This document shows, piece by piece, positions 1 to 7,810 of a stretch of 64,000 bases of DNA. Under the pieces are notes generated by a model. The model worked only from the letters and a program-made list of their open reading frames with translations, had not been told where the DNA came from and searched no databases. The position numbers were made by a program, and so were the translations under genes. The first letter of the stretch is position 1. Every line of letters begins with the position of its first letter. Origin of the DNA: Streptomyces sp. CB00455 (GTDB taxonomy: Bacteria; Actinomycetota; Actinomycetes; Streptomycetales; Streptomycetaceae); assembly GCF_001905445.1 (NCBI RefSeq), contig NZ_LIVQ01000008.1, positions 124,001-188,000 of the forward strand, read 5' to 3'.

Positions 1-495
1 GGGCAGGTCCTCCGCGTCACCGTGGACGTAGGTGAGAGCGTCGCCCCGGGACAGGGTGGCCGTGGCCCGTGCGACGGCCTTCGGTGAGAGGTCCAGACCG
101 GTCATGCGGGCGCCGGGGGCGACGCGGGAGAGGAGGTTGAGGCCCTCCCCCATGCCGCAGCCGACTTCCAGGACGTGGCGTCCGGCGTAGTCGTCGAGGT
201 CGATGGGGAGGTCGCGCAGGGCGAGGAAGTAGAGCTGCTCGCTGAAGCCGTCGGTCCAGGGCTCGCCGAAGCCGGGCACGCGGGCGCGGATCTCCTCGGC
301 TAGGGCGGGGTCGTGCATGCCCCAGTTCCACAGGGCCCCGTGGCCGGAGAGGGTGGCGGCCATGTCGTAGATGGTGGCGCTGGCGGACTTCATGCCGGCG
401 GCGTTCTCGCCGCGGCGGGCCGTGCCGGACTCGTCGAGGTTGATGTCCGCGAGACCGCTGGTGAAGGCGGTCATGACGTCAGGGGTGGCACTCAT
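1..495 (-). CDS. Class I SAM-dependent methyltransferase (3' end off window)
   Basis: About 165 residues are visible, from the ATG at 495 to the left edge; the C-terminal half lies outside. The glycine-rich SAM-binding motif VLEVGCGMGEG is at residues 108-118, followed by the acidic motif II region (TGLDLS). A GGAG Shine-Dalgarno sits just before the start. It is the last visible gene of the biosynthetic operon, 28 nt after the aspartate decarboxylase. It probably methylates a polyketide/peptide intermediate; whether O-, N- or C-methylation cannot be told. Confidence 0.85.
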   Translation of the reverse strand, partial: MSATPDVMTAFTSGLADINLDESGTARRGENAAGMKSASATIYDMAATLSGHGALWNWGMHDPALAEEIRARVPGFGEPWTDGFSEQLYFLALRDLPIDLDDYAGRHVLEVGCGMGEGLNLLSRVAPGARMTGLDLSPKAVARATATLSRGDALTYVHGDAEDLP

Positions 496-523
496 GTGGG
501 TCTCCGGTGAGCAGGGTGGGTGG

Positions 524-943
524 TCAGGAGCTGACGGTGTCGCCGCGCACCAGACCGAATCCTTCGGGTACGTCGGCGGGGTCGGTGCCGGTCGTGACGG
601 GTCGGTTGTCGGCGTCCACGAACACCACGCTCGGTTGGTACGAGCGGGCTTGCTCCTCGCTCATGGAGGCGTAGGAGATGATGATGACGAGGTCGCCGGG
701 GTCGATGAGGTGGGCCGCGGCGCCGTTGATGCCGATGACCCCGCTGTCTGCCTCGCCCTCGATGACGTAGGTGCTGAGGCGGGCCCCGTTGTCGATGTCG
801 ACGATGTCGACCTTTTCGCCGGGCAACAGGTTCGCAGCGGCCATCAGAGTGGAGTCGATGGTGACGGAGCCCACGTAGTGCAGGTCCGCCTGGGTCACCG
901 TCGCACGGTGGATCTTGGATTTGAACATCTCTCGGTACAGCAC
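524..943 (-). CDS. panD: Aspartate 1-decarboxylase, pyruvoyl-dependent
   Basis: Converts L-aspartate to beta-alanine after self-cleavage to form a pyruvoyl group. The family hallmarks are clear: the KIHRATVTQADLHYVGS stretch, with cleavage expected between Gly25 and Ser26, then NGARLSTYVI and GINGAAAHL. The protein is 139 residues, normal for PanD. The GTG at 943 is chosen because a GGAGAG ribosome site precedes it and the product then begins VLYREMFKSK, like the usual MLRTMFKSK. A GTG at 958 overlaps the P450 stop as GTGA and is the alternative start. Its place inside the cluster suggests dedicated beta-alanine supply, as KirD is described for kirromycin. Confidence 0.93.
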   Translation of the reverse strand: MLYREMFKSKIHRATVTQADLHYVGSVTIDSTLMAAANLLPGEKVDIVDIDNGARLSTYVIEGEADSGVIGINGAAAHLIDPGDLVIIISYASMSEEQARSYQPSVVFVDADNRPVTTGTDPADVPEGFGLVRGDTVSS

Positions 944-954
944 GTTCTCTCCGT

Positions 955-2160
955 TCACCAGGTCACCGGTAGCTCGTGGACGCCGTAGATGATCATGTCC
1001 GGGCGGGTGCGGACCTCGGCGGCGGGGATTCCGAGGCGCAGCCCCGGGAAGCGTCCGAACAGGGCTTCGAAAGCGACCCGCAGTTCCAGCCGGGCGAGTT
1101 GCTGGCCCACGCACTGGTGGACGCCGTGCCCGAACGCGAGGTGCGGTACGGGCTCGCGGGTCACGTCGAGCGCGTCCGGCCGGGCGCAGAGCGACGGATC
1201 CCGGTTGGCGGCCGCGAAGGAGAGCGAGACCGCGTCCCCGGCCGCCATCCGGTGTCCCTCGAACTCCAGGTCCTCGCCCGCCGCGCGGATGCCGCCCGCG
1301 TGGACGACCGTGAGGTAGCGCAGCAGTTCCTCGACCGCCCTCTCGGCCAGGGACGTGTCGGCGGCCAGCGCGGCCGCCTGCTCGGGGTGCTCCAGCAGGG
1401 CGAAGGTGCCGAGGGCGATCATGTTCGCGCTGGTGTCGTATCCGGCGGTCAGCAGCACGCTGCCGACCGTGACGAGTTCCTCGTCCGTGAGCCGGCCCTC
1501 GGTGACGAGGGTGGCGAGCAGGTCGTCCGCCGGTTCGGCGCGCTTCGCCTCGACCAGAGCGCGCAGCAGGCCGGTGATGGTGTGCCAGCCGGCGATGGCG
1601 TCCTCGGCGCTGGAGTGCACTGCGAAGAGGGCCTTGATGGCCCGGGCGAACGCCGGGCGTTGTGACAGCGGCACGCCCAGGAGCTCGCAGATGGCCGACG
1701 CTGCCATGGGCTCCGCGAACCCCGCCACCAGGTCGACCGGGCCCTCGCCCTTGCCCCCGGCCATGGCGTCCAGGTGACTGCCGGCGAGCTCCGCCAGCCG
1801 GGGTTCGAGGGTCCGGGTGCGGCGCGCCGAGAACCACGCGGCCACCGCCCGGCGGTAGCGCGTGTGCTCCGGCGGGTCCATCGCCGTGAACATGCCCGGG
1901 GCCGGCTCGGTGCGCTCCGTCGCCATGGGCAGCGGGATGGGCGAGCGCAGCGCGTCCCCCCGGGAGCTCAGCCGGCGGTCGGCCAGCAGCCTGCGGACCT
2001 GGGGGTAGCCGGTGACCAGCCAGCCCACGTGCCCGTCCGGGAACTCCATGCGGGCGACGGGGTGGCCCGCGCGGAGCACGCCCAGTTCGGGTGCGGGGTC
2101 GAAGGGGCACCGGCCCCGGGTCATCGGCAGACCCGGGACCGTGGGAAGGCCGTCGGTCAT
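955..2160 (-). CDS. Cytochrome P450 (second of pair)
   Basis: A 401-residue bacterial class I P450. The I-helix oxygen-binding motif is AGYDTSAN, the K-helix ExxR is EELLR, and the heme loop is FGHGVHQCVG with the thiolate at Cys350. No redox partner gene is visible. Its ATG overlaps the stop of the upstream P450 as ATGA, so the two are translationally coupled. It probably hydroxylates or epoxidises the cluster product; the site cannot be predicted. Confidence 0.93.
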   Translation of the reverse strand: MTDGLPTVPGLPMTRGRCPFDPAPELGVLRAGHPVARMEFPDGHVGWLVTGYPQVRRLLADRRLSSRGDALRSPIPLPMATERTEPAPGMFTAMDPPEHTRYRRAVAAWFSARRTRTLEPRLAELAGSHLDAMAGGKGEGPVDLVAGFAEPMAASAICELLGVPLSQRPAFARAIKALFAVHSSAEDAIAGWHTITGLLRALVEAKRAEPADDLLATLVTEGRLTDEELVTVGSVLLTAGYDTSANMIALGTFALLEHPEQAAALAADTSLAERAVEELLRYLTVVHAGGIRAAGEDLEFEGHRMAAGDAVSLSFAAANRDPSLCARPDALDVTREPVPHLAFGHGVHQCVGQQLARLELRVAFEALFGRFPGLRLGIPAAEVRTRPDMIIYGVHELPVTW

Positions 2161-3419
2161 CGCACCTCGTTTTCCGGGGACAGGCGGACGGGAAGGCGCT
2201 GCATCGAGAGCAGGTAGCGCGGTTCGATCTCCTGCGGGTCGACGGCCAGCGACAGGTCGGGGAACCGCTTGAACAGTGCGGTCAGGGCGACCTCCCCCTC
2301 GATCAGGGCGAGGCTGGCGCCCAGGCAGTAGTGCGCGCCCCGGCCGAAGCCCAGGTGCGGGTTCTGCTCGCGGGTGACGTCGAGGCGTCCGGGCTCCTCG
2401 AAGACCTCGGGGTCCCGGTTCGCGGCGGCCAGCACCACCTGGATGGCCTCTCCCGGCTGCACCTTCACTCCGCCGATCTCGACGGGCTCGGTGGCGAAGC
2501 GCCGGAAGGTGTGCTTCACCGGCGCGGTGTGGCGCACGAGTTCGGCGATGGCCCGGCTGCCGAGGGAGGGGTCGTTCTTCAGCAGCTCCAGCTGATCGGG
2601 GTGCTGGAGCAGGGTGAAGACCCCGAGCGCGACGAGGTTGCGGACGGTCTCGTGACCGGCCTGTACGAGGACCATCGCCAGGGCGGTCAGCTCGTCGTCG
2701 GTCAGCCGGTCGCTGTCCTCCTCGTGGACCTGCACGAGTTCGGAGATCAGGTCGTCGCGAGGTTCGGCCTGGCGGGCGGCGATCAGTTCCCGGGTCACCC
2801 GGGCCATGCCCCGTACGGCCGGGGCGAACTGCTCGGGGTTCGGGCGCAGGGCCTGGGCGAGGGTCTCGCTCCACTCGCGCCACTGCTCGCGGTACTCCTC
2901 GTCGACACCGAGGAGTTCACAGATGACGATGATGGCCAGCGGGTGCGCGTAGTCCGCGATCAGGTCGGGCTCGGGCTTGTATGCGAGGCCGTCCAGCAGG
3001 CGCTCCGCCACGCGTTCGACGGCCGGGGTCAGGGCCAGCATCCGCCGGGCGGACAGGGCCCGGGTGACGAGGCGGCGGACCCTCATGTGGTCTTCGCCGT
3101 CCATGGTCAGCAGGGTCGAGTCGAACATGTCGACGATGTCCTCGGGGATGCCCCGGCTGAGCATGCTCTCGCGGTGGGAGTCGCCCGGCGGACGGCTGCG
3201 CAGGGTCGGCTCGCCGAGCACCGTCTTGACGTCGTGGTGTCCGGTGACCACCCAGACGTCGCTGCCGTCGGCGAACTTCCCGCGGCAGACGGGCCGGGGC
3301 CCGCCGAGCCAGCGCTCCCCCGCCTTCGGGTCGGTGATGAACTTCGGGTCGGACAGATCGAACTCGCTGGTCAAGTGGTCCGATTCGGCGCTGAGTTCCG
3401 GTGTGGGGGTCTCGGTCAT
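2157..3419 (-). CDS. Cytochrome P450 (first of pair)
   Basis: A 420-residue P450 with I-helix AGHETVRN (Glu-Thr instead of the commoner Asp-Thr pair), ExxR as ELVR, and heme loop FGRGAHYCLG with Cys365. An 80-nt gap separates it from the AT-AT-ER gene upstream; it overlaps the second P450 by 4 nt. Two tailoring P450s beside PanD and an NRPS are also described for the kirromycin cluster (KirOI/KirOII). That parallel is from family knowledge, not from a comparison I could run. Confidence 0.93.
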   Translation of the reverse strand: MTETPTPELSAESDHLTSEFDLSDPKFITDPKAGERWLGGPRPVCRGKFADGSDVWVVTGHHDVKTVLGEPTLRSRPPGDSHRESMLSRGIPEDIVDMFDSTLLTMDGEDHMRVRRLVTRALSARRMLALTPAVERVAERLLDGLAYKPEPDLIADYAHPLAIIVICELLGVDEEYREQWREWSETLAQALRPNPEQFAPAVRGMARVTRELIAARQAEPRDDLISELVQVHEEDSDRLTDDELTALAMVLVQAGHETVRNLVALGVFTLLQHPDQLELLKNDPSLGSRAIAELVRHTAPVKHTFRRFATEPVEIGGVKVQPGEAIQVVLAAANRDPEVFEEPGRLDVTREQNPHLGFGRGAHYCLGASLALIEGEVALTALFKRFPDLSLAVDPQEIEPRYLLSMQRLPVRLSPENEVR

Positions 3420-3499
3420 GCGGTCTGCCTCGCTCGTTACTGAGGATGTCGGTCGGGCGGGTGGTGCTGTGTGTCGTGGTCGCGCCGCCCCTGCGAAGG

Positions 3500-6400
3500 T
3501 CAGGAGCTGCGTCCTGGGAGCCCGCCGCCCACGACCTCGGCGGCCTCGGCCATCAGGCGCTCGGCGAGCACGTCGGCGTGCCGGTCCCGCCACGCATGCA
3601 GCGGTGTGCCGGCCAGCCACCGGTTGCAGGCGCCGAGGGCCGGTCCGCAGGGGATCTGGTAGTCGGCGACGCGGCCCGGCGTACCCTCGATCGCCCAGGT
3701 GGCCGCCTGGGCGCAGTACCAGCGAAAGACAAGCGCCATGCGCCGCTTGGGGTCGAGGGCGGACTCGACGGAATTGCCGAGACGGGCGAGGATCTCCTCG
3801 AAGGAGGCCCCCAGGTAGTCGCGCTCCACCTTGGCGCGCACCGCGGCGGGTACAGCTTCCCACGAGTCGTGGTTGCGCCACAGGTCGTGGAGCTTTCCCG
3901 CACGGGCGTGGAACAGCACGCCCCTGCGCAACACCCTTGCCTTGCCGCCGAGTTCGAAGAGGTCTCCGTAGGGCGCGAAGGCGGTGTCGTGGACATCGGC
4001 CTCCTGGAGGAGGTCCTTGGCCGCCGCGCTGGTCCCGCTCTCGGCGGTGCACGCGTTGATGGAGCCGGTGAGGACGAAGTCGGCGCCGAGGACGAAGGAG
4101 GCCGCCGCCGACTCGGGGGCTCCGATGCCGCCCCCGGCCCCGACGCGCACGGCCCCCGCCACTGGGCCGAGCTCCGCGCGCAGTCCGCGCAGCGCGGGCA
4201 GCAGCGCCCACAGGGTCGCCATGTCCGAGTGGTCCCCGGCATCCCCCACCGCGCAGACGTCGTCGGCCAGCGCGACGCGCGCGCCCGCCTCTGCCTCCTC
4301 GGCGGTGAGCAGCCCTTCCGCCACCAGCCGGCCCACCAGCGCGGCGGGCGGTGGCTCCAGGAACAGGCGGGCGGCGTCCGGCCGGGTCACCTTCGCCAGG
4401 ATCTTGCGGGGCACGTGCACGGTGCCGTCCGCCAGCACCCGGGCGCCGGTCAGCCGGTGCCGTACGAGGGCGGGAGTGGCCTCGACGTGGGTGGAGGCTT
4501 CCACGAACCGGACGTCGTCCCGGATCAGTACGTCGACCAGCTCGGACTCGGCCCGCGGGTCGAACGGGTCGTGCGTGACGTTGACCCCGAACGGCGCCCC
4601 GGCCGGGACGCGTGCGCGGATCGCGGCGACCGCCGAGGCCACGTCCCGGGCCGCCAGCCCCGAGGCGCCGTAGTAGGAGAGCAGTCCGGCCCCGGCCATC
4701 CGGGCGACGAGGTCGACGGAGCCGATGCCCTGCCGCATCCCTCCGGCGACGTAGGCGAGGCGGACGCCGTAGTCACGCCGGAAGTCCTCCGATCCGAGCG
4801 ACGCGGCCGAGGCCGTCGCGGGGCGTACGCGGGCGACCGGCGCGGGCTCGGTACGGACCGGCTCGGACCGCTGGGGCGCGGCGGCGGGCCCGGCTGGGGG
4901 GAGGGGGGTCGCCTCGTTCCGGATCCGGTCGATGAGCTTGGTCAGCACCTGCCCCGGACCGAGCTCGCGCACGCGGAAGTCGCCCTGGCCCATCAGGAGC
5001 CGGATGCTGTCGGTCCAGCGCACGGGTGAGGCGATCTGCCGTCGCAGGGTGGCGGCCACCTCTTCCGCCGCGTAGGGCCGTCCGTCCACGTTGGCGATCA
5101 CCGGGATCTTCGGCGGTGCGAAGGCGGTGGCGTCCAGCAGCCGGCCGAACTCCTCGGCGGCGGCGGCCATGTACCGGCTGTGGAAGGGCGCGCTGACGTT
5201 CAGCGGCGCGCACCGCGCCCCGGCCGCCTTCAGCGCGGGCAGCGCCCGGGTGACCGAGTCCGCGGGACCGGCGATCACGGTCTGGGTGGGGGCGTTGTAG
5301 TTGGCGATGTCAAGGTCGGAGAGGTCCTCGTCGCGCAGGACCTGCTCCACGAGCGCGGCGTCGACGTACGAGACGGCGGCCATCGTGCCACCCGTGACCT
5401 GCCCCATGAGGCGGCCGCGCTCGGCGACCAGCCGCAGGCCCGTCTCGAAGTCGTACACGCCGGCGGCGAAGAGGGCGGAGAACTCGCCCAGGCTGTGCCC
5501 GAGGACGTAATCGGGCAGGCGCCCGCCCTCGCCCACGGCTGCCAGCCAGGTGAGGGAGTTGACCACGTACAGCGCCGGCTGGGTGTAACGGGTGTTGCGC
5601 AGGTTGCGGCCAGGGTCCTCCAGGCACAGCTCCCGGACGGAATAGCCGAGGACGGCGTCGGCGCGGGCGACGAGGTCGGGGAAGCGGTCGAACACCTCCC
5701 GGCCCATGCCCTTGGCCTGCGCGCCCTGCCCGGGGAAGACGTGGACGTCGAGCGTCGGTGCGGCGGCGGACCGGTGCGCGGCGGTCGCTGCGGGAGCGCT
5801 CACGGGGTTCACCTCGATTCTTGCGGGGGTGGCGGCGAGGCGGGGGCGCGCGTCGAGGACGGCCCGGTACAGCACCTCGTCGCGGGCGTACGGGGACAGC
5901 AGGGGGAGCACGCGGGATCCGCTGCCCTCCGGCAACGCGGCGCGCACCAGGTTGGCCATGGACCCGGAGGGCCCCAGGTCGAGGAAGAGCAGGTCGTCCC
6001 GTTCCAGGAGCGGGCCCAGCGCCAGGGTCAGGTCGAAGGGTTCGCGGAGCACCCGCCACAGGTGTGCGGGGTCGGGCATCCGCACGGTGGTGCCGGTGGT
6101 GCCGGAGATCAGCGGGATCGTGGCCGGCTTCATGGTGAGGGCGCCGATCAGGTCCTTGAACACGCCCTCGACCGGGTCGATCAGGGGCGAGTGGAAGGGG
6201 AACAGGACGGGCAGCCGCTGGCAGAGCGTGCCGGTGGCGTGGAAGTGTCGTTCGATCCGGTCCAGGACCCCGGCGGTGCCGGCCAGGACGAAGTTCTCCG
6301 GTGAGTTCACGGCGGCGACGTGCGCCCCCGCGAGGGCCGGGTCGCGGTCGGCGAGTCCCGGGTCGGCCAGGACCGCGAGCATTCCGCCCCGCGGGCACTC

Positions 6401-6787
6401 GGCCTCGAAGACGTCGACCTGGTGCAGCAGGGAGCGCAGGCACTCGTCCGGGTCGACGGCGCCCGCGACGGCCGCCGCCGCGACCTCCCCGAGGCTGGCG
6501 CCGAGCACCGCTCCGGGTTCGAACCCGTGGGTCCGGAGCATCCGCGCCAGCGCGTACTCGACCATGAAGATGGCCGGCTGGGTGAGGGAGAACTGCGTCA
6601 TCGGGTGCTCGGGGCCGCGGCCGGCGCCGTGGATCGCCTCGATGACCGAATCGCCGCGCACCTCGCGGACCGTCGCGTCCAGGGAGTCGAGGGCTTCACG
6701 GAAGGCGACGTCGGCCCCGTAGAGCCACTTACCCATGCCGTGGTACTGGGAGCCCTGCCCCGCGAACAGGAAGACCGGCGTGAGCAT
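3500..6787 (-). CDS. Fused acyltransferase-acyltransferase-enoyl reductase (trans-AT PKS accessory)
   Basis: A 1095-residue protein that supplies or edits acyl units for AT-less polyketide synthase modules and reduces enoyl groups in trans. AT1 (about 1-310) has GQGSQ, nucleophile Ser98 in GASLGE and His199. AT2 (about 345-630) has GQGAQ, Ser432 in GHSLGE, the AERGRL arginine and His536. The rest (about 665-1095) is a PfaD-type FMN enoyl reductase (AGAGLLSYYGASGL). AT1 has Gln123 where malonyl-specific ATs have the carboxylate-binding Arg, so it may be an acyl hydrolase rather than a loader. The ATG at 6787 overlaps the stop of the methyltransferase as ATGA. Confidence 0.93.
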   Translation of the reverse strand: MLTPVFLFAGQGSQYHGMGKWLYGADVAFREALDSLDATVREVRGDSVIEAIHGAGRGPEHPMTQFSLTQPAIFMVEYALARMLRTHGFEPGAVLGASLGEVAAAAVAGAVDPDECLRSLLHQVDVFEAECPRGGMLAVLADPGLADRDPALAGAHVAAVNSPENFVLAGTAGVLDRIERHFHATGTLCQRLPVLFPFHSPLIDPVEGVFKDLIGALTMKPATIPLISGTTGTTVRMPDPAHLWRVLREPFDLTLALGPLLERDDLLFLDLGPSGSMANLVRAALPEGSGSRVLPLLSPYARDEVLYRAVLDARPRLAATPARIEVNPVSAPAATAAHRSAAAPTLDVHVFPGQGAQAKGMGREVFDRFPDLVARADAVLGYSVRELCLEDPGRNLRNTRYTQPALYVVNSLTWLAAVGEGGRLPDYVLGHSLGEFSALFAAGVYDFETGLRLVAERGRLMGQVTGGTMAAVSYVDAALVEQVLRDEDLSDLDIANYNAPTQTVIAGPADSVTRALPALKAAGARCAPLNVSAPFHSRYMAAAAEEFGRLLDATAFAPPKIPVIANVDGRPYAAEEVAATLRRQIASPVRWTDSIRLLMGQGDFRVRELGPGQVLTKLIDRIRNEATPLPPAGPAAAPQRSEPVRTEPAPVARVRPATASAASLGSEDFRRDYGVRLAYVAGGMRQGIGSVDLVARMAGAGLLSYYGASGLAARDVASAVAAIRARVPAGAPFGVNVTHDPFDPRAESELVDVLIRDDVRFVEASTHVEATPALVRHRLTGARVLADGTVHVPRKILAKVTRPDAARLFLEPPPAALVGRLVAEGLLTAEEAEAGARVALADDVCAVGDAGDHSDMATLWALLPALRGLRAELGPVAGAVRVGAGGGIGAPESAAASFVLGADFVLTGSINACTAESGTSAAAKDLLQEADVHDTAFAPYGDLFELGGKARVLRRGVLFHARAGKLHDLWRNHDSWEAVPAAVRAKVERDYLGASFEEILARLGNSVESALDPKRRMALVFRWYCAQAATWAIEGTPGRVADYQIPCGPALGACNRWLAGTPLHAWRDRHADVLAERLMAEAAEVVGGGLPGRSS

Positions 6788-7788
6788 CAGGAGGCACGCA
6801 GGGAGGATTCGAACACCTTGTGCTGTGTGGGCAGTTGCCCGACCGACTCCACGACGAAGCCGGCCTCCTCCAGGGCCCGCCGCATGGCGGGCTCGTCCAG
6901 TCCGGTAGTGCCCTCGTCGCAGGCCACGGCCTGGAACATCGCCCGCCAGCCGTCGATGTCGTTCTCCACCAGCGGCTCCACGACCAGCAGCCGGGCGTCC
7001 GCGGAGCTTTCGGCCATGGCAGTGGCGACGGTGCGCAGGATCCGGACGCAGTTCTCGTACGTCCAGTCGTGCAGCACGTTCTTCAGCAGGTAACGGTCGG
7101 CTGCGGCGGGGAGCTCGACGAAGAAGTCGCTCGGGGTGAAGTCGATGCGGTCGAGCACGTCCTCCTGCGCGACGCGCTCCAGGGCCGTGCGGCCCCTGGC
7201 GCAGACGCTGGCCCGGTCGGCGACGGTCCCGCGCAGGCCCGGGTGGGCGGCCAGCAGGCCGGGGAGCAGGCCGCCGCTTCCCCCGCCCACGTCGACGACC
7301 GTCTTCACGGCACTGAAGTCGTGCAGGCCGAGCAGGCACTGGGCCACCGGCGTCGCCAGGTCGACCATGCCCTTGTCGAACAGGTCCGCCGTCTCCGGGT
7401 GGGTCTCCAGGTAGCCGTAGAGGGACTCCCCGAACACCTCCTGGAAGCCGGACCTGCCCGTCTTCACGGTGTGCATCAGGCCGGCGAAGGCGTCGTCGTA
7501 CAGCTCGGCGGCGAGGATGGCGAAGTGGCGCTGGGTGAAGGGGTGGTCCGCGCGCAGCGGCGCGTAGGCCTCGGTCAGCCGGAACTCCTCCCCGTCGCGC
7601 TCCAGGACTCCCGGCACGGTGAGCATCTGGAGGAGGCGGTGGAGGATGGCGGGGTCGGTCCCGGTGCGCCCGGCGAGTTCGGCCGAGGTCATGGATCCGC
7701 CGTCGAGGATGTCGGCTATCTCCAGTCGGGCGGCGACCGCGAGGGCCCGGGCGAACCAGCCGCTGACGGCGAGCTTGAGGATTTCCAT
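6787..7788 (-). CDS. O-methyltransferase, Methyltransf_2 family
   Basis: A 333-residue SAM-dependent O-methyltransferase. An N-terminal winged-helix dimerisation region precedes the SAM-binding motif VVDVGGGSGG (164-173) and the LLKNVLHDW segment that carries the usual catalytic His. These enzymes methylate phenol or enol hydroxyls of aromatic and polyketide products. It lies 22 nt after the NRPS and overlaps the AT-AT-ER start. The ribosome site is weak, consistent with coupling. Confidence 0.92.
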   Translation of the reverse strand: MEILKLAVSGWFARALAVAARLEIADILDGGSMTSAELAGRTGTDPAILHRLLQMLTVPGVLERDGEEFRLTEAYAPLRADHPFTQRHFAILAAELYDDAFAGLMHTVKTGRSGFQEVFGESLYGYLETHPETADLFDKGMVDLATPVAQCLLGLHDFSAVKTVVDVGGGSGGLLPGLLAAHPGLRGTVADRASVCARGRTALERVAQEDVLDRIDFTPSDFFVELPAAADRYLLKNVLHDWTYENCVRILRTVATAMAESSADARLLVVEPLVENDIDGWRAMFQAVACDEGTTGLDEPAMRRALEEAGFVVESVGQLPTQHKVFESSLRAS

Positions 7789-7810
7789 GAGAGCGTCTCT
7801 TTCGGTTCCG

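Noticed and set aside
371..988. Long plus-strand frames opposite the biosynthetic genes (also 2091-3443, 3401-5029, 7619-9613)
   Set aside because: They are antisense to well-supported P450, AT-AT-ER and NRPS genes, are Gly/Val/Arg-rich, and show no domain motif; they arise from high third-position GC.
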